Origin: Mycobacterium arosiense ATCC BAA-1401 = DSM 45069
GTDB taxonomy: Bacteria; Actinomycetota; Actinomycetes; Mycobacteriales; Mycobacteriaceae
Length of the DNA: 47,168 nucleotides
Direction of reading: 5' to 3'
NCBI RefSeq assembly: GCF_002086125.1
Contig: NZ_MVHG01000032.1
Span: 1-47,168, forward strand
Numbering within the stretch: the stretch's first letter is position 1; each line of letters begins with the position of its first letter. Both the position numbers and the translations under genes were made by a program. The notes under the pieces are model-generated. The model saw only the letters and a program-made list of their open reading frames with translations. It had not been told where the DNA came from and searched no databases. Of this stretch, positions 1 to 11,974 are shown piece after piece.

Positions 1-1
1 A

Positions 2-82
2 CCACACTCTGCCGCTGGCGGCCAGCCACCAGCATCACGACTCGCCACCGGCGTCACCAACGTGGTGACCTCCTACAGCTAG
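2..82 (+). CDS. possible C-terminal end of a truncated gene
   Basis: An open frame enters from the left edge and stops at TAG 80-82, giving about 26 residues that end in TGVTNVVTSYS. It would converge on the thioesterase gene, whose stop lies 38 bp further on. No family can be recognised from so short a piece, and it may be chance open frame. Only the missing upstream sequence could settle it. Confidence 0.25.
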   Translation, partial: PHSAAGGQPPASRLATGVTNVVTSYS

Positions 83-120
83 CTTGCCCGACAGCGCAAT
101 TCACCGATGGGGCCGCCCGA

Positions 121-543
121 TCAGCGGGTCTCGAGGTTCTGCAGCCGCACCTGACCGCGGGCGACGACGCGGTCGGCGTCGTCGGTGATGGTGACCAACC
201 ACAACTGTTGGCTGCGGCCGCGGTGGATCGGCTCGACGGTGCCGTACACCATGCCCGAGCCGATCGACCGCAAAAAGTCGGTGTTGTTGTTGACGCCCAC
301 CACGTTTCCGCCGCCTCGCGTGGCCAGCCAGGTGTAGGCCGCCACGCTGGCCATGCTTTCGATCATCGAGCAGTAAACGCCGCCGTGCACCAGCCCCATC
401 GGCTGCAACAGCTTGGGGGTGACCTCGAGTTGGGCGCGCGCACCGTCGGGGCTGAGTTCGGTGAATTGCAGCCCGATCTCGCGGTCGAAGGGTGCGGAGA
501 AGTCCGGCGGGATGATGGCTTGTTGCTGCTCTGGCACGTCCAT
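121..543 (-). CDS. PaaI-type hotdog-fold acyl-CoA thioesterase (Rv1847-like)
   Basis: A 140-residue protein of the PaaI/4-hydroxybenzoyl-CoA thioesterase family, expected to hydrolyse acyl- or aryl-CoA in the cytoplasm. The hotdog signature HGG (residues 53-55, within PMGLVHGGVYCSMIES) is followed by a conserved acidic residue, E62, in the central helix, and by the GVNNNTDFLRS strand. The open frame continues 57 codons upstream, but that part is Pro/Arg/Ser-rich and unlike the family. The ATG at 543 gives the usual length and starts directly into thioesterase-like sequence. The gene is divergent from blaI, with a 315-bp spacer that holds an iron-box-like site. The natural substrate cannot be read from the sequence. 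Confidence 0.85.
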   Translation of the reverse strand: MDVPEQQQAIIPPDFSAPFDREIGLQFTELSPDGARAQLEVTPKLLQPMGLVHGGVYCSMIESMASVAAYTWLATRGGGNVVGVNNNTDFLRSIGSGMVYGTVEPIHRGRSQQLWLVTITDDADRVVARGQVRLQNLETR

Positions 544-706
544 GTGTCTACACCATGGCCCCGCAGGCGGTGTCGCAGCGGGATCTTGGCCCCGAAAACG
601 GCGGAGCCCCGTGCCCGAGGGCACGGGGCTCGCCAATCGAGTGGACCGGGGGTCACTGCAGCCCTCAGGACTCTCGCACGGTCCGTTATCGCTCGACTCG
701 ATCAGC

Positions 707-725
707 ATAGGCAAGGCTGCCCTAA
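707..725. promoter_or_regulatory. candidate IdeR iron box between thioesterase and blaI
   Basis: ATAGGCAAGGCTGCCCTAA matches the 19-bp mycobacterial iron-box consensus TTAGGTTAGSCTAACCTAA at 14 positions, and both outer half-sites (TAGG and CCTAA) are intact. It lies in the 315-bp divergent spacer, 163 bp from the thioesterase start and 133 bp from the blaI start. The match is slightly weaker than the two boxes at the mycobactin genes. The rest of the spacer holds no gene, only a short palindrome CGACCGTCG at 801-809, which could be part of a BlaI operator. Confidence 0.5.
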
Positions 726-858
726 CTTCGCAAGGGTATTGTCCTTCTCGTTCGCCCCGGAGGCGCGGCGGCCGGCACAGTGATTTGTCAACCTTCCGTA
801 CGACCGTCGGTAGTAAGCCGGAGTACGCTGGTTTCGACGCTCAGGAGATGAACGAACT

Positions 859-1278
859 ATGGCCAAATTGACTCGGCTGGGGGATCTGGAACGGGCCGTC
901 ATGGACCACCTGTGGTCCACGCCCGAGCCTCAAACCGTTCGCCAGGTCCATGAGGTGTTGTCGGCGCAGCGCGATCTCGCCTACACCACGATCATGACCG
1001 TGCTGCAACGACTGGCCAAGAAGAACTTGGTGTCTCAGATCCGGGACGACCGGGCGCACCGGTACGCGCCGGTGCATGGTCGCGACGAGCTGGTCGCCGG
1101 GCTCATGGTGGACGCGCTGGCACAGGCCGAGGATTCGGGCGGCAGGCAGGCCGCGCTGGTGCACTTCGTGGAACGTGTCGGCGCCGACGAGGCGCAGGCG
1201 CTGCGGCGCGCGCTCGCCGAACTGGAAGCCAATCAACGCGATAACTCGCCATCTGCTGGCGCTGCACCGGAGGCCTGA
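859..1278 (+). CDS. blaI: BlaI/MecI-family winged-helix repressor
   Basis: A 139-residue protein that closely resembles Rv1846c. The N-terminal winged helix-turn-helix spans roughly residues 5-80 (LGDLERAVMDHLWS, then LAYTTIMTVLQRLAKKNLV as recognition helix and wing), followed by a C-terminal dimerisation helix. Members repress beta-lactamase and related genes as dimers. In the classical system the repressor is inactivated by cleavage set off by a BlaR-type membrane protease. Here the next gene, 14 bp downstream, encodes an M56 membrane peptidase, which supports a two-gene sensor/repressor unit. AGGAG lies about 9 nt before the ATG. No beta-lactamase gene is present in the window. Confidence 0.9.
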   Translation: MAKLTRLGDLERAVMDHLWSTPEPQTVRQVHEVLSAQRDLAYTTIMTVLQRLAKKNLVSQIRDDRAHRYAPVHGRDELVAGLMVDALAQAEDSGGRQAALVHFVERVGADEAQALRRALAELEANQRDNSPSAGAAPEA

Positions 1279-1292
1279 GGGACACTTACGGT

Positions 1293-2243
1293 GTGTCCGC
1301 GCTGGCTTTCACGATTCTCGCGGTGCTACTGACCGGCCCGGTGCCGGCTATGTTGGCCCGCGCGCGCTGGCCGCTGCGCGCTCCCCGCGCCGCGATGGTG
1401 CTCTGGCAAGCCGTTGCGCTCGCCGCGGTGCTATCGGCGTTCAGCGCCGGCATCGCCATCGCCACCCGGCTGTTGATGCCCGGCCGCGACGGGCGTCCCA
1501 CGACCAGCATCGTAGGCGCCGCCGACCGCCTCGGCTGGCCGCTCTGGGCGGCATACGTCAGCGTTTTCGCCCTGACCGTGCTGGTCGGCGCCCGGCTGAT
1601 GGTCGCAGTGGTCCGGGTGGCCATCGCCAACCGGAAACGACGGGCCCATCACCGCATGGTGGTCGACCTGGTCGGAGTCGGGCATGGCGCGGCGCTGCCC
1701 CAGCCCTGCGCCCGCACCCGCGACCTCCGTGTGTTGGACGTCCCACAACCGCTGGCCTACTGCCTGCCCGGCGTGCGCAGCCGCGTGGTGGTCAGCGAGG
1801 GAACGCTGAGCACGCTCGCCGACCCCGAAGTGGAGGCGATCCTCACCCACGAGCGCGCCCATCTTCGGGCGCGGCACGATCTGGTGCTGGAGGCCTTCAC
1901 CGCCGTGCACGCGGCGTTCCCGCGACTGGTCCGCAGCGCCAATGCGCTGGGCGCGGTCCAGCTTCTGGTGGAGTTGCTTGCCGACGACGCGGCGGTGCGC
2001 GCCGCGGGTCGCGCTCCCCTGGCGAGGGCGCTGGTGGCCTGCGCGTCCGGGCGGGCCCCGTCGGGCGCGCTTGCGGCCAGCGGTCCCAGCACGGTGCTGC
2101 GGGTGCGCCGGCTGGGCGGACGCGGTAACAGCCCAATGCTGTCGGCGGCCGCATACCTGGCCGCGGCCGCGGTCTTCGTGGTGCCCACGGTCGCGCTGGC
2201 CGTCCCCTGGCTCACCGAGCTGGAACGCCTGTTCAACGTCTGA
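1293..2243 (+). CDS. M56-family membrane zinc peptidase (BlaR-like, no sensor domain)
   Basis: A 316-residue membrane protein similar to Rv1845c. It has hydrophobic helices near residues 3-20, 34-58 and 87-110, a cytoplasmic metalloprotease segment with the zinc motif HERAH (186-190, in ILTHERAHLRARHD), and a final C-terminal membrane helix. Unlike true BlaR1 it ends soon after this helix and has no extracytoplasmic penicillin-binding domain, so what it senses is unknown. The start is GTG; a second GTG two bases upstream is in another frame. The position 14 bp after blaI implies co-transcription. The inferred role is to cleave or otherwise release the BlaI repressor. Confidence 0.85.
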   Translation: MSALAFTILAVLLTGPVPAMLARARWPLRAPRAAMVLWQAVALAAVLSAFSAGIAIATRLLMPGRDGRPTTSIVGAADRLGWPLWAAYVSVFALTVLVGARLMVAVVRVAIANRKRRAHHRMVVDLVGVGHGAALPQPCARTRDLRVLDVPQPLAYCLPGVRSRVVVSEGTLSTLADPEVEAILTHERAHLRARHDLVLEAFTAVHAAFPRLVRSANALGAVQLLVELLADDAAVRAAGRAPLARALVACASGRAPSGALAASGPSTVLRVRRLGGRGNSPMLSAAAYLAAAAVFVVPTVALAVPWLTELERLFNV

Positions 2244-2312
2244 CGCCGCCGAAGACCGATCACCCCGGGCGCGTGACGGTGCGCTGTGCCACAGTGTCAC
2301 AGAAAGCTTTTC

Positions 2313-2340
2313 GACAAAGTTCTTCAAAGACAAAGTTCTT
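2313..2340 (+). repeat. two 12-bp direct repeats before gnd1
   Basis: GACAAAGTTCTT occurs at 2313-2324 and again at 2329-2340, a 16-bp period, in an unusually AT-rich patch. The second copy ends 19 bp before the gnd1 ATG and just before the ribosome binding site GGAGA. Such phasing could mark a protein site or a small slippage duplication in the 5' leader. Confidence 0.6.
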
Positions 2341-2359
2341 AAAATGGAGAGGCGACAAC

Positions 2360-5318
<2,959 letters not shown>

Positions 5319-5327
5319 CACGACGGG

Positions 5328-5346
5328 ATAGGGTAGCCTTGCCTAA
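5328..5346 (+). promoter_or_regulatory. IdeR iron box upstream of mbtL
   Basis: ATAGGGTAGCCTTGCCTAA matches the 19-bp mycobacterial iron-box consensus TTAGGTTAGSCTAACCTAA at 15 positions. It ends 24 bp before the mbtL ATG and starts 9 bp after the guaB1 stop. Iron-loaded IdeR bound here is expected to repress mbtLMN. Pathway identity and position both agree with this. Confidence 0.8.
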
Positions 5347-5370
5347 CTTCGCCTGCTAATCTACTGCGCC

Positions 5371-5646
5371 ATGACCCCCTCTTCCCCCACGCCTTCGGCC
5401 TCCCCTGCTCAAGTCAGCGCGCAGCTGCTCAGCATCTTGCGCGACGAGCTCAATGTCGACGCATCGCGGGTAACGCCCGACGCCCGGCTGGTCGACGACG
5501 TCGGATTGGATTCGGTCGCCTTCGCCGTGGGCATGGTGGCGATCGAAGAGCGGCTGGGCGTCACGCTGTCGGAAGAGGAACTGCTGAGCTGCGACACCGT
5601 CGCAGACCTGCAGGCCGCGATCGCCGCGAAACCCCGCGATGAGTGA
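5371..5646 (+). CDS. mbtL: acyl carrier protein for mycobactin (MbtL)
   Basis: A 91-residue acyl carrier protein. The phosphopantetheine site is S48 in [10 protein letters not shown] (the GLDS variant of the usual DSL motif). It is flanked by predicted helices, with an acidic helix II-III region ([15 protein letters not shown]). In mycobactin synthesis MbtL carries the long acyl chain loaded by MbtM, desaturated by MbtN and transferred by MbtK to a lysine side chain. The first gene of an iron-controlled operon, it overlaps mbtM by 8 bp. The Ser/Pro/Thr-rich first 12 residues precede the fold. Confidence 0.9.
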   Translation: MTPSSPTPSASPAQVSAQLLSILRDELNVDASRVTPDARLVDDVGLDSVAFAVGMVAIEERLGVTLSEEELLSCDTVADLQAAIAAKPRDE

Positions 5647-7204
5647 ACTGGCCGACGCGCTGACGGACGCGATGCGCACAGGCACCAGCGAACTGGTTGT
5701 CTTCGACCGCGAGACATCGGCGTGGGGCCGCCATCCCTGGCCGGAAGTGCACGGGCTCGCCGAGAGCATCGCCGCATGGCTGCTCGATCGGGGCCGCCCG
5801 GCCGCGGTGGGGCTCGTCGGTGAGCCAACCCTCGAGTTCGTCGCCGCCATCCAGGGCGCGTGGCTCGCGGGCGCCGCCGTGTCGATCCTGCCCGGTCCCG
5901 TGCGCGGCGCCGAAGGCCGGCAATGGGCGGCGTCGACGCTCACCCGGTTCGGCGGCATCGGCGTGCGCACCTTCTTGAGTCACGGCTCGTATCTCGACGC
6001 CTTGCTGGCGTTGGACCTCGCCGCCGGGCCCGGCGACATGGTCATCGAAAGCCTCACCGCAGCCGCACATACGGGCCGCTCATGCGCTGCGGTTGCTGCA
6101 AACGGGAATCCGGCAATCTTGCAAGGCACGGCGGGGTCGACCGGGTCGCCCAAGACGGCCATGCTCTCGCCGGGCGCTGTGCTGGCCAATCTGCGCGGGC
6201 TCAATCAGCGCCTATGCGTGACACCGGACGATGTCGGCTGCTCGTGGCTGCCGCTGTACCACGATATGGGCCTGTCCTTCCTGCTCGCCTCGGCGCTGGG
6301 CGGGATGTCGCTATGGCTGGCGCCCACAGCGGCTTTCACCGCCTCGCCGTTTCGCTGGCTGAGTTGGCTGTCGGAGAGCCGGACGACGATCACCGCCGCG
6401 CCCAACTTCGCCTACAACCTGGTGGGCAGGTACGCCCGCCGAGTGTCCGACGTCGACCTCGGCGCGGTGCGGGTGGCCATCAACGGCGGCGAACCGGTCG
6501 ACTGCGAGGGATACCAAAGGTTCGCAGACGCGATGGCTCCCTTCGGTTTCCACGCCGGTGCCGCGACGCCGTCTTACGGGCTGGCCGAATCGACCTGCGC
6601 CGTCACCGTGCCCGCCCCGGGCACCGGGCTGCGCGTGGCTGGCGTCACCGACGAGACGGGATCGCATCGCCATGCGGTGCTGGGCCAGCCGATTGCGGGC
6701 ACCGAGATCCGCATCACGCCGCACGACGACGCCGACGGCGAGATCGGTGAGATCGAGATCCGCGGCGCCTCGATGATGGACGGCTACCACGACCACCCGC
6801 CCGTGGTTCGCGAAAACTGGTTCCCCACCGGCGATCTCGGCTTCTTCGACCAAGGAGGGCTGGTGGTGTGCGGTCGGGCCAAGGAGCTCATCACCCTCGC
6901 GGGCCGCAACATCTTCCCGACCGAGATCGAGACGGTCGCCGCCGGAGTCCGTGGAGTCCGCGAGGGCGCCGTGGTGGCAATGGGCATCGGCGAACGGTCC
7001 GCTCGCCCGGGCCTGATCGTCGCCGCCGAATTCCGCGGGGCGGACCAGGCGGGCGCTCGCGCCGATATCGTCCGGCGCGTCGCATCCATGTGTGGCGTCG
7101 TGGCCTCCGACGTCATCTTCGTGGCACCGGGATCGCTGCCACGAACGTCGTCGGGCAAATTACGCCGGCTGGAAGTCCGGCGCACCCTGGAGGCGGTGGA
7201 CTAA
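5639..7204 (+). CDS. mbtM: fatty acyl-AMP ligase MbtM (FadD33)
   Basis: A 521-residue member of the ANL adenylate-forming superfamily. The phosphate loop TAGSTGSPK, the A5-type YGLAEST, GDLGFF, and near the C-terminus [10 protein letters not shown] with the catalytic lysine are all present. It activates a long fatty acid as acyl-AMP and loads it onto the MbtL carrier. It overlaps mbtL by 8 bp (ATG inside the mbtL 3' end) and abuts mbtN with no gap, so translation of all three is probably coupled. The length equals that of Rv1345. No truncation is seen. Confidence 0.92.
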   Translation: MSELADALTDAMRTGTSELVVFDRETSAWGRHPWPEVHGLAESIAAWLLDRGRPAAVGLVGEPTLEFVAAIQGAWLAGAAVSILPGPVRGAEGRQWAASTLTRFGGIGVRTFLSHGSYLDALLALDLAAGPGDMVIESLTAAAHTGRSCAAVAANGNPAILQGTAGSTGSPKTAMLSPGAVLANLRGLNQRLCVTPDDVGCSWLPLYHDMGLSFLLASALGGMSLWLAPTAAFTASPFRWLSWLSESRTTITAAPNFAYNLVGRYARRVSDVDLGAVRVAINGGEPVDCEGYQRFADAMAPFGFHAGAATPSYGLAESTCAVTVPAPGTGLRVAGVTDETGSHRHAVLGQPIAGTEIRITPHDDADGEIGEIEIRGASMMDGYHDHPPVVRENWFPTGDLGFFDQGGLVVCGRAKELITLAGRNIFPTEIETVAAGVRGVREGAVVAMGIGERSARPGLIVAAEFRGADQAGARADIVRRVASMCGVVASDVIFVAPGSLPRTSSGKLRRLEVRRTLEAVD

Positions 7205-8389
7205 GTGACGTCAACATCGGTCACGACCGAGGCATCGGGCACCACTCTCGACGACTATCGGCGGCTGCTCGCCGGCGCGTTCGACGACCGCATGCTGGCC
7301 AGGACGGCTGAAGCCGAAGCGCGGCAACGCTTTCCGCGGGAGCTGATCGAGCACCTGGGCGCCTGCGGCGTGTTCAGCCAGAAGTGGGGCACCGCACCAC
7401 TCCCCGACGTGGCCCGGCTGGTTGAACTGGCGCTCGCGCTGGGCGGGCTGTCGTCGGCCGGCATCGGCGTCGGCGTCAGCCTGCACGACTCGGCCATCTG
7501 CGTGCTGCGCCGATTCGGCAGATCGGATTACCTCAAGGACATCTGCGCGCAGGCGATTCGCGGCACGGCCGTGCTGTGCATCGGGGCCTCCGAGGAGTCG
7601 GGCGGCTCGGATCTGCAGATCGTCCGCACCGAAATATCCTCTCGGAATGGCGGTTTCGATGTTCGCGGGATAAAAAAGTTCGTGTCGCTGTCCTCCACCG
7701 CCGACCACATCTTGGTGGTGGCGCGCAGCGTCGACCACGACCGGGCCAGCAAACACGGCAACGTGGCGCTGATCGCAGTGCCGACCGCCCAGGTCACCGT
7801 GCAGCGGCCCTACAATAAGGTCGGCGCCGGGCCGCTGGACACCGCCGCCGTGCACATCGACACCTGGGTGCCCGCCGACGCGCTGGTCGCGCGGGCCGGC
7901 ACCGGGCTGGCCGCAATCAGCTGGGGGCTGGCGCACGAACGGATGTCGATCGCCGGGCAGATCGCCGCGTCATGCCAGCGGGCGATCGGAATCACGTTGG
8001 CCCGCATGATGACTCGACGACAATTCGGCCACACCCTGTTTGAGCATCAGGCGCTGCGGCTGCGGATGGCGGATTTGCAGACGCGCGTCGATCTGCTGCG
8101 ACACGGGTTGAACGGCATCGCCGCGCAGGGTCGCCTGGACCTGCGCGCCGCCGCGGGCGTCAAGGTGACCGCGGCCCGCCTCGGCGAAGAGGTGATGTCG
8201 GAGTGCATGCACATCTTCGGCGGCTCGGGGTATCTCGTCGACGAGACGCCGCTGGGGGCGTGGTGGCGCGACATGAAGCTGGCCCGGGTCGGTGGCGGCA
8301 CCGACGAGGTGTTGTGGGAGTTGGTGGCCGCCGGGATGGCGCCCGATTACCGCGGCTACGAGTCGCTGGCGGGGGCTTCCAGCGCGTAG
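7205..8389 (+). CDS. mbtN: acyl-ACP dehydrogenase MbtN (FadE14)
   Basis: A 394-residue acyl-CoA dehydrogenase-fold flavoprotein with the typical [13 protein letters not shown] flavin/substrate region, a [20 protein letters not shown] helix and the C-terminal [19 protein letters not shown] segment. In the mycobactin pathway it introduces the alpha-beta double bond in the MbtL-bound acyl chain. The GTG start follows the mbtM TAA directly. Its last 34 bp overlap the 3' end of mbtK on the opposite strand. The protein is a few residues longer than Rv1346, because of a Thr/Ser-rich N-terminus. Confidence 0.92.
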   Translation: MTSTSVTTEASGTTLDDYRRLLAGAFDDRMLARTAEAEARQRFPRELIEHLGACGVFSQKWGTAPLPDVARLVELALALGGLSSAGIGVGVSLHDSAICVLRRFGRSDYLKDICAQAIRGTAVLCIGASEESGGSDLQIVRTEISSRNGGFDVRGIKKFVSLSSTADHILVVARSVDHDRASKHGNVALIAVPTAQVTVQRPYNKVGAGPLDTAAVHIDTWVPADALVARAGTGLAAISWGLAHERMSIAGQIAASCQRAIGITLARMMTRRQFGHTLFEHQALRLRMADLQTRVDLLRHGLNGIAAQGRLDLRAAAGVKVTAARLGEEVMSECMHIFGGSGYLVDETPLGAWWRDMKLARVGGGTDEVLWELVAAGMAPDYRGYESLAGASSA

Positions 8390-8973
8390 AGCGCCATACG
8401 CCGGTTGGTGGTGTCGTGTTCGCCGAGAAACTTGCATCCCACGTACTCGCACAGTCGGCGCGCGGTGGTGTTGCGATGATCGGGGTCGAACATGACCCGT
8501 CGGCACCGCGGCTCCGCCGAGAAGATGCTGGCCACGATCCGGGGCAACAGCATGGGGCCCAGGCCCCGGTTCAGAAGTTTCAGGTCCGCGATCGCGGCGT
8601 GCAGCCCCAGGTCGTACGGCTCGGCGTCGTAGTGGCGAGAAATCAAATCTCTTGCGCCCCAATAGAGTTCGAGGTAAGCGCAATCCCTGCCCCGGATGCT
8701 GCCCAGCAACGGCAGGGAATACGTCCCGTCCAGCTGGGCGCTCAGGTGCTGCCGCCACCGCGGTGCCGGCCAGTCGTATTCCCACGCCTGCGCCAGGTGC
8801 GGACGGTTCATCCACTCGCTCACCATGTCCACGTCCTCGAGCCGCGCCGCGCGCATGCCGAAGGGCGGATCCAGCGTGGGAACCGGTGGGCGGGGAACGC
8901 GAGCCACCTCGTCGGGGATGTCGAAGCGTTCGCGCAAAAGGACATGAATGGACGGCGTCTGAGCGTCGGACAT
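8356..8973 (-). CDS. mbtK: lysine N-acyltransferase MbtK
   Basis: A 205-residue GNAT-fold protein very similar to Rv1347c. Conserved segments include [26 protein letters not shown], the cofactor helix [29 protein letters not shown], and a C-terminal [18 protein letters not shown]. MbtK transfers the long acyl chain from MbtL to the epsilon-amino group of lysine, giving mycobactin its lipid tail. I chose the ATG at 8973; an in-frame TTG at 8982 would add three residues and lies closer to the iron box. It is convergent with mbtN and shares 34 bp of 3' coding sequence with it. Confidence 0.92.
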   Translation of the reverse strand: MSDAQTPSIHVLLRERFDIPDEVARVPRPPVPTLDPPFGMRAARLEDVDMVSEWMNRPHLAQAWEYDWPAPRWRQHLSAQLDGTYSLPLLGSIRGRDCAYLELYWGARDLISRHYDAEPYDLGLHAAIADLKLLNRGLGPMLLPRIVASIFSAEPRCRRVMFDPDHRNTTARRLCEYVGCKFLGEHDTTNRRMALYALEAPASDS

Positions 8974-8993
8974 AGTGCGCAAAGCCTACCGGG

Positions 8994-9012
8994 TAAGGTT
9001 AGGCAAACCATA
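8994..9012 (-). promoter_or_regulatory. IdeR iron box upstream of mbtK
   Basis: TAAGGTTAGGCAAACCATA (plus-strand reading) matches the iron-box consensus TTAGGTTAGSCTAACCTAA at 15 of 19 positions. It lies 20 bp upstream of the mbtK ATG, so both arms of the convergent mycobactin locus carry their own IdeR site. Confidence 0.78.
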
Positions 9013-9146
9013 GTTGGTCCCGATGGGTCGGGGCGACCGGCGTGCCCGCGGTGGGCAGCGCCGTGCGGCCGCGGCCGGGCTAGCATAAGACAGCAAAGAC
9101 GGAAGCAACCGCGACCGGCCCGCCATCTGGCAGCGAAAGGATCGAC

Positions 9147-9278
9147 GTGCCGCAGGCACCCGTGCAGGCCATCGGGCTACGGGCGCACGGGCCATCAGAC
9201 GAACCGCCCGACGCGGAGCCTCCCCCGGGGCCTTCGCACTTCAGCAACGCATTCCCGTCAAAGCGGCGTAGGTCATGA
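9147..9278 (+). CDS. possible 43-residue leader ORF coupled to the CNNM gene
   Basis: A GTG at 9147 with GAAAGGA five bases upstream opens a 43-codon frame rich in Pro, Gly and Ala that ends in SKRRRS. Its stop TGA (9276-9278) overlaps the ATG of the next gene in an ATGA junction, the usual arrangement for coupled translation. The product matches no family I know. It fills most of the roughly 260-bp gap between the mbtK iron box and the CNNM gene, which otherwise holds only a possible minus-10-like TAGCAT near 9080. It could be a leader peptide, a small protein or chance. Confidence 0.4.
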   Translation: MPQAPVQAIGLRAHGPSDEPPDAEPPPGPSHFSNAFPSKRRRS

Positions 9279-10645
9279 ACGTCACCGTCACCGTGATCAG
9301 CGTGGTGGCAATCGCGGTGCTCATCTTCGGCAATGCCGTCTTCGTCGCCGCGGAGTTCTCGCTGACCACCTTGGACCGCAGCGCGGTGGAGGCGAACGCG
9401 CGCCGCGGCGGGCGGCGCGACCGCTGGATCCGCCGCGCCCACCACCGGCTGTCGTTTCAACTGTCCGGCGCCCAGCTGGGCATCTCGATCACCACCCTGG
9501 CGGCCGGTTACCTGACCGATCCTATGGTGGACGACCTGCCGCACCCGTGGCTCGATGCGATCGGCATGTCCGACAAGGCCGGCGACGCGATCATGGCCTT
9601 TTTGGTGCTGGCGATCGTGACCTCGGTATCGATGGTGTTCGGTGAGCTCGTCCCCAAATACCTCGCGGTGGCCCGGCCGCTGTCCACGGCCCGCGCGGTC
9701 GTCAGCGCCCAGCTGGTGTTCTCGCTGCTGCTGACCCCGGCGATCCGGCTGACCAACGGCGCGGCGAACTGGATCGTGCGCCGGCTGGGCGTCGAACCAG
9801 CCGAGGAGTTGCGGTCGGCTCGTTCACCCCAGGAGCTGTTGTCGCTGGTGCGTTCGTCGGCGCGCAGCGGCGCGCTGGACGCCGCCACGGCCGCCTTGGT
9901 CCGCCGATCGCTGCAGTTCGGCACGCTGAGCGCCGAGGAGCTGATGACGCCCCGCTCCAAGATCGTGGCGCTGCAGACCGACGACACCGTCGCCGACCTG
10001 GTGACCGCGGCCGCCGAGTCCGGGTTCTCCCGGTTCCCGATCGTCGACGGCGACCTCGACGAGACGGTCGGCATCGTGCACGTCAAGCAGGTGTTCGCCA
10101 TCCCGCGCGCCGAACGGGCCCGCACCCGGCTGATCACGGTGGCCCAGCCCGTTCCCAAGGTGCCGTCCACCCTTGACGGCGACGCGGTGATGGCCGAGAT
10201 CCGGGCCAACAGCCTGCAGACCGCGCTGGTCGTCGACGAGTACGGCGGCACCGCGGGCATGGTGACCGTCGAGGACCTGATCGAAGAAATCGTCGGCGAC
10301 GTCCGCGACGAGCACGACGACGCCACCCCGGACGTGGTGCCCGCCGGCAGCGGCTGGCGGGTCTCGGGCCTGCTGCGCATCGACGAGGTGGCCGCCGCCA
10401 CCGGTTTCCGGGCGCCGGAAGGCCCCTACGAGACCATCGGCGGCCTGGTGCTGCGCGAGATCGGTCACATCCCGGTGGCCGGCGACACGGTCAAGCTGCC
10501 CGCGCTGGACGCGAACGGCCTGCTGGACCAGATGACCCAATGGCAGGCGACGGTCATCCGGATGGACGGCCGCCGGATCGACCTGCTGGAGCTGATCGAA
10601 CTGAGCAACCACGGCGAGGTCCCGGCCGCCGGAGGGCGCCGATGA
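9275..10645 (+). CDS. CNNM/CorC-type membrane protein with CBS pair (Rv1842c-like)
   Basis: A 456-residue protein with an N-terminal DUF21/CNNM membrane domain (helices near residues 3-30, 60-85, 95-115 and 125-150, including [19 protein letters not shown] and [12 protein letters not shown]). A tandem CBS module follows (about 205-330: [15 protein letters not shown], then [24 protein letters not shown]). A C-terminal CorC/HlyC domain follows ([18 protein letters not shown] to the end). Family members transport or regulate divalent cations, especially Mg2+/Co2+. The next gene encodes a shorter paralogue and starts inside this stop codon (ATGA), so the two probably form one membrane complex. 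Confidence 0.88.
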   Translation: MNVTVTVISVVAIAVLIFGNAVFVAAEFSLTTLDRSAVEANARRGGRRDRWIRRAHHRLSFQLSGAQLGISITTLAAGYLTDPMVDDLPHPWLDAIGMSDKAGDAIMAFLVLAIVTSVSMVFGELVPKYLAVARPLSTARAVVSAQLVFSLLLTPAIRLTNGAANWIVRRLGVEPAEELRSARSPQELLSLVRSSARSGALDAATAALVRRSLQFGTLSAEELMTPRSKIVALQTDDTVADLVTAAAESGFSRFPIVDGDLDETVGIVHVKQVFAIPRAERARTRLITVAQPVPKVPSTLDGDAVMAEIRANSLQTALVVDEYGGTAGMVTVEDLIEEIVGDVRDEHDDATPDVVPAGSGWRVSGLLRIDEVAAATGFRAPEGPYETIGGLVLREIGHIPVAGDTVKLPALDANGLLDQMTQWQATVIRMDGRRIDLLELIELSNHGEVPAAGGRR

Positions 10646-11682
10646 GCGACGCCATGGGCCTGCTGCTGGCCTGCCTCCTGATCGGGGTGAACGCGTTTTT
10701 CGTCGGCGCGGAGTTCTCGCTGATCTCGGCGCGCCGCGATCGCCTCGAGGCGCTGGCCGAACAGGGCAGAGCGGCCGCGGTCACAGTGATCCGCGCCGGG
10801 GAGCAACTGCCGTCGATGCTGGCCGGTGCCCAATTGGGTGTCACGGCCGCGTCGCTGCTGCTCGGGCGGATCGGCGAGTCGACGGTGTCCAGTGTGCTGC
10901 GAACGGCGCTGGGGCTGACCGCGATTCACCCGGCGCTGCTGCACACGCTGTCGTTCGGGATCGCGCTGGCGATCGTGGTGACCCTGCACGTGCTGCTGGG
11001 CGAAATGGTGCCGAAGAACATTGCCCTGGCCGGTCCGGAGCGCACCGCGATGCTGCTCGTCCCGCCGTATCTGGCCTATGTGCGGGCCGCCCGGCCGTTC
11101 ATCGTGTTCTACAACAAATGCGCCAACGTGGTGGTGCGTGCATTTGGTGTCGAACCCAAGGACGAGCTGGAGATCACGGTCTCGCCCGTCGAGCTCAGCG
11201 AGATGATCGCGGAGTCCGAATCCGAAGGCCTGCTGGACCGCGAGGAGCGCACCCGACTCACCCGGGCGCTGCAAATCCGCCACCGCGTCGTCGGCGACGT
11301 GGCGGTCCCCCTCGGCGCGGTGCACGCGGTGCCGGTGGCCGCGGCGGGCTCGGGGCCGACCGTCGGGGCGGTCGAGCAGGCCCTGGCCCAGACCGGCTAC
11401 TCCCGGTTTCCGGTGGCCAGCGTCGGCGGTGTGTTCGTCGGATATCTGCACATCAAGGACGTGCTGACCCTCGACGACGATCCACGGACCGTGATCGATC
11501 TGGCGATGGTGCGGCCGCTGCCGCGGCTGTCCCGGTCACTGCCGCTGGCCGATGCCCTGTCCCGGATGCGCCGCAGCAACAGCCATCTGGCGTTGGTCAC
11601 CGGCGAGACCGGCGCCGTGGTCGCGATGGTGGCGATGGAAGACCTGGTTGAAGACCTCGTCGGGACCATGCGCGACGCGTAG
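10642..11682 (+). CDS. second CNNM membrane protein with CBS pair (Rv1841c-like)
   Basis: A 346-residue paralogue of the upstream gene. The CNNM/DUF21 membrane domain ([38 protein letters not shown]) and the CBS module ([42 protein letters not shown]) are present. The protein stops there, without the CorC/HlyC domain of its neighbour. The ATG overlaps the preceding stop by 4 bp. An in-frame upstream extension of 34 codons is Pro/Arg-rich and lies inside the other gene, so it is rejected. The role is presumably cation homeostasis as a heteromeric partner. Confidence 0.87.
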   Translation: MSDAMGLLLACLLIGVNAFFVGAEFSLISARRDRLEALAEQGRAAAVTVIRAGEQLPSMLAGAQLGVTAASLLLGRIGESTVSSVLRTALGLTAIHPALLHTLSFGIALAIVVTLHVLLGEMVPKNIALAGPERTAMLLVPPYLAYVRAARPFIVFYNKCANVVVRAFGVEPKDELEITVSPVELSEMIAESESEGLLDREERTRLTRALQIRHRVVGDVAVPLGAVHAVPVAAAGSGPTVGAVEQALAQTGYSRFPVASVGGVFVGYLHIKDVLTLDDDPRTVIDLAMVRPLPRLSRSLPLADALSRMRRSNSHLALVTGETGAVVAMVAMEDLVEDLVGTMRDA

Positions 11683-11974
11683 CGGCACTGGTCTGGCCGG
11701 GACGACTGCGCGCAGCCCGTATGATCTTCACGGCTACCAGTTAAGAAGTGCTGGGGGCGGGCGACCGCCGGCGCGCGGAACATGCGTTGCTGGACACAGG
11801 CCCCGGTGCTCGCCGCAGCGTTGTTCTCGGGGCGGTCAGCGCGGCCTGACCTGCGCCTGCCGGGTCGGGTGAATAACGCTGGCCACGCTTGCGCTCGGTA
11901 GGCTTATGACATTGCCAATCTCGGCCTGTCCGGCTCATGGACGGTCCGGTGCGGCTTATTGACGGAGGAGAATC

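Noticed and set aside
208..783. Long open frames on the plus strand opposite the thioesterase gene
   Set aside because: Arg/Pro/His-rich translations without domains; the minus frame carries the hotdog signature, so these are GC-driven shadows.
801..809. CGACCGTCG palindrome as a BlaI operator
   Set aside because: Too short, and I could not match it with confidence to a known mycobacterial BlaI site; mentioned only within the spacer note.
8203..9645. 480-codon plus-strand frame across mbtK
   Set aside because: Composition is shadow-like and it crosses a clear promoter with an iron box; mbtN, mbtK and the CNNM gene explain the region.
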